Shown one piece after another: positions 1 to 8,717 of a stretch of DNA of 64,000 nt. Made by a program: the position numbers and the translations under genes. The stretch spans positions 61,757-125,756 of the forward strand of contig QXEO01001136.1 in the NCBI GenBank assembly GCA_007115705.1. The letters run 5' to 3'. The stretch's first letter is position 1; each line of letters starts with the position of its first letter. The notes beneath the pieces are model-generated. The model saw only the letters and a program-made list of their open reading frames with translations, did no database searches and had not been told where the DNA came from. Source of the stretch: Dactylis glomerata (taxonomy: Eukaryota > Streptophyta > Magnoliopsida > Poales > Poaceae).

Positions 1-611
1 AGCTCGTTATCCTTTGGAAGCTTCGGCTTCATTATTTTCAGTAACTTCTCAAATCCCTTGTCAGATAAACCAGCCTCTGCCTTCCATTTCAGCAGTTCAA
101 GTGTGGTACCGAGCTTTGTGCTGCCATCTTCGCAATTTGGGTACAACAACTTTTTGTGATCCTTTTGCATGGCCTCCAACTTCAGCTTCTCCCTTTCTGT
201 ATCGCATTGTTGCTTTGCATCAGAAATGACCCGACCAAGACCATCAGCGGGCTCATCCGATGCCCGTTGTTCTTCTTCATTGCCGCCTCCCTCTACTTCA
301 TTGTCTTCCATTGCAGTATCACCGTATTCTTCAGGCGACATAGGATAGCTGTCATCATCCTCTTCTTCATTTTCTTTCAGCCTAACCCCTCTTTCTCTGT
401 GCATGGCCCAACAATAATATCCGGGCATGAAACCTCCCCGAAGCAGATGGCTTTGAAGGATTCTCGGGGCAGAGTGCTCCGTCACATTCCGACAGTCGAC
501 GCAGGGACAAGGCATAAAATTATCCACTTTGTTTGCCTTAGCCACATCGATAAATTTATGCAGGCCTGCAATAAAATCGGGATCGCGTCGGTTGCCGTAC
601 ATCCATCGCAT
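1..611 (-). CDS. CACTA transposase (TNP2-type), N-terminal part, runs off the window
   Basis: The minus-strand frame is open from ATG at 611-609 to the window edge (203 codons). The start MRWMYGNRRDPDFIAG, followed by HKFIDVAKANKV and the pair CPCVDC, matches the transposase-associated domain at the head of CACTA TNP2 proteins, which carries the conserved Cys pairs thought to bind zinc (CPCVDC at about residues 34-39). A PGYYCWAMHRERG-type segment and an acidic low-complexity stretch (E/D-rich, about residues 78-115) follow. The visible end, KPKLPKDNEL, precedes the catalytic region, which lies outside. A second in-frame ATG at 602-600 is an alternative start. The protein would bind subterminal repeats and cut the CACTA ends. 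No stop or frameshift is seen in the visible part. Confidence 0.88.
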   Translation of the reverse strand, partial: MRWMYGNRRDPDFIAGLHKFIDVAKANKVDNFMPCPCVDCRNVTEHSAPRILQSHLLRGGFMPGYYCWAMHRERGVRLKENEEEDDDSYPMSPEEYGDTAMEDNEVEGGGNEEEQRASDEPADGLGRVISDAKQQCDTEREKLKLEAMQKDHKKLLYPNCEDGSTKLGTTLELLKWKAEAGLSDKGFEKLLKIMKPKLPKDNE

Positions 612-893
612 CCGCGCATCGATCTGCGTTATAATAATTAACTATTACAATAACATCGTGAATAGTGAAATGACCACCCTACATGGACACATGCAATATT
701 TTTGTATCAGTTACAGATGAAGAAGATAAGGTTGCTAATCTCGGCCGAGGATACCGTGTTGTGCGAACTTAAATGTGGCATGGACATTTCGTCGAACACC
801 TTGTGTGCAATTAAAGGAAAAAAAAAGCTAGCACCCACACCTCACACACAATCCAGCAAAAACTTGTGGCAAAGGGCAAAGGGCTGGGTATCA

Positions 894-900
894 ATTTATA
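894..900 (-). promoter_or_regulatory. TATA box of the CACTA transposase gene
   Basis: TATAAAT on the minus strand lies about 285 bp upstream of the transposase ATG and just inside the subterminal repeats (905-960). This is the position expected for an element whose terminal region acts as promoter. Confidence 0.5.
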
Positions 901-985
901 GCCAGAGGAGGGTCTTTGATCCCGGTTCATGGCATGAACCGGGACCAATGCTCCGCAGAGAGCCACGTGCCACGCTGGGGGGGGG

Positions 986-2120
986 TGAACGGATCGTATG
1001 GGCACCTAGAGGGGGGGGGTGAATAGGTGCTACTCAAATTTTAATTCTTTTTCAATTTAGGCTTGACACAAAAGGTAAATTCTCTAGATATGCAACTAAG
1101 GTGAATTTACCTATATGTCAACAAGCAAGCTAAGCAAGATACAAGTAGTAAAGGCAATAAAGGATAGAGGTAACCGAGAGTGGAGCACATGGAGACACGG
1201 ATGTAATTCCCGTAGTTCCTTCCTTTTTAGGGGAAGTACGTCTACGTTGGAGGGGTGTGGTTGCCACAAAGGCCTAACCAACGCCACAAAGGCTCACCCT
1301 ATTCTCCGGTGCAAGCTTCCGCCACAAAGGCCTAGCTCACTTTCCACTAAGGGATTCCTCAAGGCGGAACCGGCCTTTACAAAACTTGGGGCACAACTCC
1401 ACAACTGAATTGGAGGCTCCCAAGCACCACAAAGATCTCAATCAACAAGTATCAAGATATCAATCACACAAACAAGGTCAAGGGACACAAGGGAACCCAA
1501 GACCAAAGGGCCCTCTAGAAAATGAGAGGGGAAATCAAATCGCTTCGGTGAGGATGTAGATCAAGGCCTTCTCCTTCGATTCTCCAAAGATCAAGAGCTT
1601 TGGTGGGTTGAGGGAGGAGATCTTGCGAATTTGGTGGCTCACAATAAGGTGTTCTTCTTCATCAGCTCGAGCAGCTTGAGGTGGAAGAAGGGGAGGGGTA
1701 TTTATACCCCCTCCCAAAATGTAGCCGTTGCTGACTTGGAGGGGCGGATTATCCGGCCAAAGTTGGACCGGATTATCCGGCTGGCCGGAATATCCGGCCC
1801 CTGGCCGGATTATCCGCCCCCCTATACTGGGTGACGCCGCGTCTGGTCCTTAGCCGAATTTGGGGTCGTCTCCGGGGGGGGGCGGATTATCCGGCCCCTG
1901 GCCGGAATATCCGGCCCCCTATACTGGGTGACGCCGCGCCAGGTCCTTAGCCGTTTTTCGGCCACTCCCCGAGGGGGCGGATTATCCGGCCACCCCTGGC
2001 CGGAATATCCGGCCTGGCATTTCTTCATCTGTCAAAACTGCACAGCTTAGCACACACTTAATATCCCTAATGTTGTTATCTAACACACAAAATCTGAGGG
2101 AAACAAAGTTTGCACTTTCA
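986..2120 (-). repeat. SIRE-1 3' LTR (1135 bp)
   Basis: On the minus strand it starts TGAAAGTGCAAAC and ends ATCCGTTCA, so the termini are TG...CA. It matches 11238-12364 apart from a few substitutions, G-run length differences and a 6-bp indel near 1300. It carries eight palindromic nonamers of the GGATTATCC type (1746-2010) upstream of a TATA box (1699-1706). A block beginning TATACTGGGTGACGCCGCG occurs twice in the array. Confidence 0.95.
1699..2010 (-). promoter_or_regulatory. U3 promoter of SIRE-1: palindrome array plus TATA box (3' LTR copy)
   Basis: The minus-strand TATA box TATAAATA (1699-1706) lies in a near-perfect inverted repeat (GGGAGGGGTAT / ATACCCCCTCCC). Upstream of it on the minus strand (1746-2010) are eight nonamers, GGATTATCC or GGAATATCC, each flanked by CCGG or GGCC. 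The same module is at 11944-12254 in the 5' LTR. Its position just upstream of TATA suggests transcription-factor binding sites; that role is inferred. Confidence 0.6.
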
Positions 2121-2645
2121 ATCTCCCCCTTTTTGGTGTTAGATGACAACACTAGGATTTGCAAGAAAGATCGAATATTTCAAACAACAAATATTTGAGC
2201 AAGATAAAAGGCTCCCCCTAGATGTGTGTATCTTCACCAACAAGTTTAGAGGAGACATACCTTTACATAGATAACTCAATCATTATGGAATTCCGAATAT
2301 GATAATATGATATACCGGACAATAATTTCATAGCCATTTCACCAATAACCATGAGCTAAAAAAATAAGTGAACAATGCATAATGATCCATATGGCACATA
2401 TAGAACATGTAACATAGTCTCATACACCACACGGTAGTACATAAACGACACGAAGTTCAACCACACACAAAGTTCAACTTAAGACGAACGAAATAAGAAG
2501 AAACACAAGCGCCAAAGAATGATAAGCGCACAAGCTTGTGTTTCCACCCATGCAAATCCCGAAACACTCCTAATAGAACTACTTCTCCCCCTTTGGCATC
2601 AAGACACCAAAAAGAGAGAAGAGCGATGCTACACGTCCCGAGGAA

Positions 2646-4301
2646 TCAATCCTCCCCATCATCGAAGTCGCCGGAGTCCACATCATCATAATCTCCGCCA
2701 TCACCCTCGTCATCTCCAGCATCTTCATCTTCATCATCAAAGTCCTCCTCAGCCTCAAAGTCCTCCTCAGCCTCTGCACGAGCACCTCCTGCGGGAGCAT
2801 CTGGAGCATCAAAGAGATGCTTCTGCATATCCACCCAGTTGTAGCGATCGGTGTTCCAAGCATTATAGGCCACAGGAGCAATAGGAGTGGGATCGGCGGT
2901 CTGAGCACCACTGAGACGGTGAAGGATAAGCTGCTGAGTGTCCTGGATGCTCTTCCTCTCGACATAGGCCTGGTAGTTCTCACGGTGGATCTCTACCTTC
3001 ATGCACAGAACATTCCGCTCAAACCAACTGAGCTTCCTCACCTCCCGAGACACAACAGATGCAGCAGCCCTCTGATCACGAGCAGTAGCACTAGTCCTCG
3101 CATCAGCCATGAAAGTGTCCGGATATGCAGCTGAAGGAGCAGATGTCGCCTTCCTCTTGATATACATCTTCTTGACCTTGTGCTCCACACAGTCATCATG
3201 AATATCATAGTCTCCAAGGACATGCTTAATGAGAAGCATGATGAAAGGAGCATATGGCACAGTGTTCCTCTGAATAATAGCATCCTTGATCTCATAGAAG
3301 ATGAAATCCATCACATCAAGGGTAAAGTCCTCAGCAGGGTCAGTCGACGTGGCACACTCATGAGCAAAAGCAAGTAGATCAACAAGAGAGGTGCGAATGG
3401 CATCATTGTTGCCACCACTAGGAGCAATGTTCTCCCTGAAAATGCGGACCAGCTGATCATAAAGCGGATGCAGCCCATGGATGAAGCCCACAACACCTGT
3501 GGAGTCATAGAGATCATACAACTTATCTTTGTCAGGCTTGGTCCCCGGGTTGTGAATACGGCGACCCACAGGAGTGTCTCCATCATACGCATACCCCAAG
3601 AGAGAGGCAAACGTAGTGAAGTTTGATGTACACTCATGCTCGCCGGTCATCCACTTCATAGATTTCTGAGCATTTGGCAGGATCACCAGGGTAGCATAGA
3701 ACTGCTTGATAAGACCAGGATTATAGTTGCACTGAATGTTGGCCAACCCCATCAAACCCAACTTCTCAACCACAGAAAGTGCTTCATCAAAATAAGACTT
3801 GCTGCGAAGGTGATCAAAATCAATAGGATGCATCGGACGACAAGGGTTCTTGAATGGCTCATAAACATCACGAAAAATCCCCCACTGCTCCTCATTCCAG
3901 AAACCACGGTCCTCAATGTCTTCATCTCTTGCTGTGGCATACCAATCATTGCGCCTCACAAGAATGTACTCGGCCTCGGGCATGCTCTTGTAGTTAGGAT
4001 GTGGCTCTTTGCCTTTGCGACGACGGGCTTGAGCTTTGGCAACCTTGGCAGTTTTCTCCTTCTCAGCCTTTCTAGCAGCCGCCCTCTGACGCTGGCGAAT
4101 AACGACCTCATCAACTAGGAGACCATCCTCATTCGGAATCAAACGCCGCTTGCGCTTCGGCAAACTCGGACCACCTGTGAAAGAGAGGTGCAAGGACAGC
4201 ATGGGGATAAGCGTATGCACACGAGTTACGGAAAAGAACAAAGAACCATGTAGTATGGACAAACAACCTACACCAAAACATCCAATTGAGAGCAGCAACA
4301 A
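2646..4301 (-). CDS. SIRE-1 third ORF (551 codons), plant transposon-protein type, acidic tail
   Basis: This lies downstream of pol, where SIRE/Maximus elements carry their extra (formerly env-like) ORF. A basic start (PKRKRRL, about residues 48-54) and a Lys/Arg-rich helix precede a globular region (about 95-400) resembling the putative plant transposon protein domain (PF20167-like, from memory). The last 45 residues are almost all D, E and G. The first 43 codons from ATG 4301 are hydrophobic. An alternative reading is that they are intron: TTTCACAG|GTGG at 4175 is a good acceptor, and a short exon ATG 4539 to 4509 joins it in phase. I see no viral envelope features beyond the hydrophobic head. 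Function unknown. Confidence 0.75.
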   Translation of the reverse strand: MLLLSIGCFGVGCLSILHGSLFFSVTRVHTLIPMLSLHLSFTGGPSLPKRKRRLIPNEDGLLVDEVVIRQRQRAAARKAEKEKTAKVAKAQARRRKGKEPHPNYKSMPEAEYILVRRNDWYATARDEDIEDRGFWNEEQWGIFRDVYEPFKNPCRPMHPIDFDHLRSKSYFDEALSVVEKLGLMGLANIQCNYNPGLIKQFYATLVILPNAQKSMKWMTGEHECTSNFTTFASLLGYAYDGDTPVGRRIHNPGTKPDKDKLYDLYDSTGVVGFIHGLHPLYDQLVRIFRENIAPSGGNNDAIRTSLVDLLAFAHECATSTDPAEDFTLDVMDFIFYEIKDAIIQRNTVPYAPFIMLLIKHVLGDYDIHDDCVEHKVKKMYIKRKATSAPSAAYPDTFMADARTSATARDQRAAASVVSREVRKLSWFERNVLCMKVEIHRENYQAYVERKSIQDTQQLILHRLSGAQTADPTPIAPVAYNAWNTDRYNWVDMQKHLFDAPDAPAGGARAEAEEDFEAEEDFDDEDEDAGDDEGDGGDYDDVDSGDFDDGED

Positions 4302-4508
4302 AAAAAAAATTGACAGGATCTTCCCAGGCCGGATTATCCGGCCAGGGGGGGGGCGGATAATCCGGCCCCCTCGAAAAAAATTTCTAAGTGTTGCTGCAGC
4401 CTACAATTTGATAGATCGGGGAGAAAGACCCATACAACATGATTCAAGCTTGTCAAAAACAACAACTAGAGGGACAAGACCACCAAGAACATGCAAGGGT
4501 AAGATTAC

Positions 4509-4539
4509 ATCCTAGGGATAGAACAATACCCGCATCCAT
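4509..4539 (-). CDS. Possible 5' coding exon of the SIRE-1 third ORF
   Basis: ATG at 4539-4537 opens MDAGIVLSLG and reaches a donor (GGAT|GTAATC) after 31 nt. Splicing to the acceptor at 4175 (intron 4508-4175, 334 bp, pyrimidine-rich CTCTCTTTCACAG end) continues in phase into the PSLPKRKRR part of the third ORF. This is inferred from splice-site sequence only. The alternative is unspliced translation from ATG 4301. Confidence 0.35.
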
Positions 4540-4713
4540 TGCGAAAACGGCTTGGTGAATGCCTTCTAGAAGAAGAGGAGAGCAACCTCCGACGAAATCC
4601 GGCCAAGGGGGTGGCCGGAGCGCCGGCGGCGGCGACGGGAAGACGGCGGCGGCGGCAGGGAGCTGCTGGAAGGGGTGGGGAAGGGACTGCCCTAGGGCAG
4701 CCCGACCCTGCCC

Positions 4714-4812
4714 CTTATATACCTAGGTGCCACTTGGGCCGGATTATCCGGCCAGGAGGGGGCGGATAATCCGGCCCCCCCGGATATTCCGCCCAGGGGG
4801 GCGGATATTCCA
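4714..4812 (-). promoter_or_regulatory. Candidate internal promoter of SIRE-1 upstream of the third ORF
   Basis: On the minus strand, four palindromic nonamers (GGATTATCC, GGATAATCC and two GGATATTCC forms, 4740-4812) precede TATATAAG (4714-4721). This is the same order and motif type as the LTR U3 promoter. A GC-rich leader with CCG repeats (4580-4700) and an ATG at 4539 follow. Two more nonamers lie at 4330-4365. Confidence 0.5.
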
Positions 4813-5326
4813 GCCTAGGAACCAAAAACTGGCCAGTTCGAAATTTTCAAAAATAGATGTTGTTTTGATGAAAAATTTGAACTCCTGTGCATAGATAGAT
4901 GTCTTGAGAGAGGATGGCTTAGGTGAGAGAGCAAACACGGAGTGGTTCTCGGCACTTAACATTGCAAGAGCAAATCGACTAAAAATCCAATGCAAGTGCC
5001 TTCCCATAAAAAAATAACGAGAGAGAACACCAAAACCTCAAATAAGATATGCAATGAATCAACTCTTCGAAAAGAAGAGGTCGGTGGCCGAAGCCACCAT
5101 GTTTGAGTGTTATGGCATTGGACCGCGAAGATGTATCTTGAGTCCATAACCACTACTCGTCATTGAAGCTCAAAAAAATCATAAAATGATATTAAGAGAA
5201 TGATATGATTACTATTGGCATTATGGGGGGAGGGATAGCCCAATTAATTAGGACCGCACTCCCCCTATTTCCATGCCCACACCTAAACCAAACATGCATT
5301 GAAATATAGGTGTATTTGCAAGATGT

Positions 5327-8300
5327 TCAAGCCACACTCCTTGAATCAATGATATTTAGCTCATTCCTCAAATATCCAAATCTTGCTTCATCAAGGGGCT
5401 TCGTGAAAATATCGGCAAGTTGATCCTTGGTGCTTACATATGCAAGCTCAATATCACCACGGGCAACATGATCTCTAATAAAATGATTCCGGATCTCAAT
5501 ATGCTTGGTTCTTGAATGTTGCACCCGATTATAGGCTATCTTGATAGCACTTTCATTGTCACATAAAAGAGGCACTTTGTCACAATTGACACCGTATTCC
5601 TTCAAAGTTTGCCTCATCCATAACAATTGAGTGCATCCACTTGCGGCGGCAATGTATTCGGCTTCGGCGGTGGAGAGAGATATACAATTTTGCTTCTTAG
5701 AAGACCAACACACCAAAGACCTACCAAGAAATTGGCAAGCTCCGGAGGTTGATTTCCTATCATCCTTGTCACCGGCCCAATCCGAATCCGTGAAGCCACA
5801 AAGAGAGAAATCCGAGCCTTTGGGATACCAAAGCCCATAAGTTGGGGTATGAACCAAATATCGAAAGATTCTCTTAACCGCCATAAGGTGGCTTTCTTTA
5901 GGAGCGGCTTGATACCTTGCACACACACCTACACTCAACACAATATCAGGTCTAGATGCGCAAAGGTAAAGCAAAGAACCGATCATAGAACGGTATACCT
6001 TTTGATCCACATCTTTACCATTGGGATCAAGCTCAAGATGACATTTTGTGGCCATTGGTGTGGCGGCCCCATTTAGTTCCTTCATCTTGAACCTCTTGAG
6101 CATGTCTTGGACATATTTGGCTTGATAAATGAAAGTCCCTTCTTTCAATTGCTTGATTTCAAAACCAAGAAAGAACTTCATTTCGCCCATCATAGACATC
6201 TCGAACCTATCGGTCATAAGCTTTGAAAATTCATCATTAAAAGCTTGGTTAGTAGAGCCAAAGATAATATCATCAACATATAGTTGGCATACAAAAAGCT
6301 CCCCATTGACCCTCTTCGTAAAAAGAGTAGGATCGATTTGCCCAACTTCAAACCCACGGTCTACCAACAACTCCCTAAGGTGCTCATACCACGCACGTGG
6401 GGCTTGTTTAAGGCCATAGAGTGCCTTATGGAGTTTGTAGACATGGTTAGGAAAGTTGAGATCCTCAAACCCCGGGGGTTGCTTAACATACACTTCCTCT
6501 TTCAATGGACCATTAAGAAATGCACTCTTAACATCCATTTGTTGCAACTTAAAATTATGATGAGTGGCATATGCAAGAAGGATAAGGATGGACTCAAGGC
6601 GAGCCACGGGAGCATAAGTTTCTCCAAAGTCAATTCCTTCAACTTGAGAGAAACCTTGAGCAACCAATCTTGCCTTGTTCCTCACAACAATTCCATGCTC
6701 ATCTTGCTTGTTCTTGAAAATCCACTTTGTGCCAATCACATTCCGGCACTCCTTTGGCTTCTCTACTAACACCCAAACATTATTGCGCTTGAAGTTGTTG
6801 AGTTCTTCATGCATAGCATCCAACCAATCCGGATCTTCAAGTGCTTCAAATACTTTCTTGGGTTCAACCATGGAGATATAAGCATGATGAGAGCTAAATT
6901 GTGCCAATTGACGCCGGGTTGACACTTTGCTTCTTAAATCTCCAATAACCCTCTCAAGGGTATGACCTTTAAGTTCCAAGTCTCTTTCAACTCTTCTCTT
7001 GCGACGGGCTTCGATCTCCTCATTAGACCTTGGAGGAGTCACTTGATCATCTTGATCATTTTGGTCCCCGTCTTGACCATCAAATTGACCTTGATCATCA
7101 TTATCTTCATGGGTAGGTTGATCTTGGTCTCGTGAAGAATTGGGGGCGGTTGAGATAACCGGAGAGGATGGTGGTGCCCCTTGTTCTTCATGAAGGTCCT
7201 TGTCTTGTTCTTCGGTTGGTGCAATAGTTGCTTCCTTGGGAGAGGCTTGTTGAGCTTGTGAAGATGAAGGCTCCACTTGAGTAGAGCATAGTCCTTCCCG
7301 GTCGGCCACAAGGTGTCCCTCAATGGGGCGGAAAAATCCCACGCCCATTCTTCCTATGGCTTCTCGAGGTATTTCATCATCTACATCACAAGAAACAACA
7401 TCTCGCCCCCCTTGGGAGCCGTCATTCTCTTCGAATACCACACTACAAGATTCTTCAACACGTCTGGTGGACTTGTTGAAGACTCTATAAGTGTGGGATT
7501 CGGCACCATAACCAACAAAAATACCTTCTATTGCTTTTGGATCAAATTTACCTAAACGAACTCCTTTTCTTTTAAAGAAACACTTACACCCGAAAACCCG
7601 GTAGTAGGAGATGTTGGGCTTGCTTCCGGTGAGTATTTCATATGGAGTCTTGTTTAGGCCTTTGCGGAGGAAGAGCCGGTTTGAAGAGTGACAAGCCGTA
7701 GAGATAGCTTCGGCCCAAAAGTTGTATGGAGACTTAAACTCCGCCAACATGGACCTAGCCATATCCATAAGAGTCCGGTTCTTCCTTTCGGCTACACCAT
7801 TTTGTTGAGGGGTGTATGCAGCGGAATACTGATGACGAATCCCCTCATCACTAAGAAATCCATTTAAGGTGTAGTTCTTGAACTCCGAGCCATTGTCACT
7901 TCTAATTGCCAAAATAGTTTGCCCATGTTGACGTTCAACTTCCTTGGCAAAGTCGATGACGGTTTGTTGAGTCTCACTCTTATGCTTGAAGAAATAAACC
8001 CAAGTATATCTTGAATAGTCATCAACAATCACCAAACAATATTTCTTCCCACCAAGACTTGCATGAGAGGGAGGACCAAAGAGATCCACATGAAGGAGCT
8101 CCAAGATCCTCTTGGAAGAAATGATAGTCTTGCTTGGGTGGGGAGAATCATGCATTTTTCCTAGAACGCAAGCCCTGCAAACACGATCTTTGGCAAAAGA
8201 AACATTCTCTTTTAGTCCGAGTATGTGGCCACCCTTGTGAAGGCTTTGCAAAGTTCTCATATTGACATGGGATAAACGGCGATGCCAAAGCCAACCCACA

Positions 8301-8707
8301 TCGGCCTTTCCAAATAAACACATTGCACTTGTAGTGGTTTTCCCCGAAAAGTCCACCACATACAAGTTGTTTTCAATGTGCCCAACGAAAGCGACCTTTA
8401 GAGACTTGCTCCACAAGAGTACCACAATTTCATTATCAATGAAGACGGCAAAGCCCATCTTACCAAGTGCACGAACTGAAAGTAAATTGTAACCTAGGGT
8501 CTCAACAAGCATGACGTCCACAAGGGAAATATCCGGTGCGACCACCACCTTGCCAAGACCCAATACCTCGGATTGTGACATATCTCCATAAGTGACGGTT
8601 ATATGATTGTCATTCGGCCTCATCTCCGTCATAATCTCCTTGCTTCCGGTCATATGACTTGTGCATCCACTATCAAGCACCCATTTTGATCCACCGGAAG
8701 CATAGTC
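5327..8707 (-). CDS. SIRE-1 pol: protease, integrase, reverse transcriptase, RNase H
   Basis: One uninterrupted frame follows TAG 8708-8710 and opens DYASGGSKWVLDSG; there is no ATG at its head, so it is probably made as a gag-pol fusion. Counting from the GTG codon at 8680: protease DSG at 3-5; integrase zinc finger H133, H138, C168, C171; integrase catalytic D199, D262, E298; an acidic linker (about 480-550); reverse transcriptase with YVDD at 801-804; RNase H D965, E1006, D1041; and the C-terminal QLADIFTKP motif. The protease-integrase-RT order defines Copia. Length and motifs are complete and no stops are seen, so the enzyme part looks functional although the gag is shifted. Confidence 0.93.
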   Translation of the reverse strand, partial: DYASGGSKWVLDSGCTSHMTGSKEIMTEMRPNDNHITVTYGDMSQSEVLGLGKVVVAPDISLVDVMLVETLGYNLLSVRALGKMGFAVFIDNEIVVLLWSKSLKVAFVGHIENNLYVVDFSGKTTTSAMCLFGKADVGWLWHRRLSHVNMRTLQSLHKGGHILGLKENVSFAKDRVCRACVLGKMHDSPHPSKTIISSKRILELLHVDLFGPPSHASLGGKKYCLVIVDDYSRYTWVYFFKHKSETQQTVIDFAKEVERQHGQTILAIRSDNGSEFKNYTLNGFLSDEGIRHQYSAAYTPQQNGVAERKNRTLMDMARSMLAEFKSPYNFWAEAISTACHSSNRLFLRKGLNKTPYEILTGSKPNISYYRVFGCKCFFKRKGVRLGKFDPKAIEGIFVGYGAESHTYRVFNKSTRRVEESCSVVFEENDGSQGGRDVVSCDVDDEIPREAIGRMGVGFFRPIEGHLVADREGLCSTQVEPSSSQAQQASPKEATIAPTEEQDKDLHEEQGAPPSSPVISTAPNSSRDQDQPTHEDNDDQGQFDGQDGDQNDQDDQVTPPRSNEEIEARRKRRVERDLELKGHTLERVIGDLRSKVSTRRQLAQFSSHHAYISMVEPKKVFEALEDPDWLDAMHEELNNFKRNNVWVLVEKPKECRNVIGTKWIFKNKQDEHGIVVRNKARLVAQGFSQVEGIDFGETYAPVARLESILILLAYATHHNFKLQQMDVKSAFLNGPLKEEVYVKQPPGFEDLNFPNHVYKLHKALYGLKQAPRAWYEHLRELLVDRGFEVGQIDPTLFTKRVNGELFVCQLYVDDIIFGSTNQAFNDEFSKLMTDRFEMSMMGEMKFFLGFEIKQLKEGTFIYQAKYVQDMLKRFKMKELNGAATPMATKCHLELDPNGKDVDQKVYRSMIGSLLYLCASRPDIVLSVGVCARYQAAPKESHLMAVKRIFRYLVHTPTYGLWYPKGSDFSLCGFTDSDWAGDKDDRKSTSGACQFLGRSLVCWSSKKQNCISLSTAEAEYIAAASGCTQLLWMRQTLKEYGVNCDKVPLLCDNESAIKIAYNRVQHSRTKHIEIRNHFIRDHVARGDIELAYVSTKDQLADIFTKPLDEARFGYLRNELNIIDSRSVA

Positions 8708-8717
8708 CTACAAGTGA

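Noticed and set aside
2646..4301. Calling the SIRE-1 third ORF a viral envelope gene
   Set aside because: Apart from a hydrophobic head that may be intron, there are no clear transmembrane or fusion features. The domain resembles a plant transposon protein instead.
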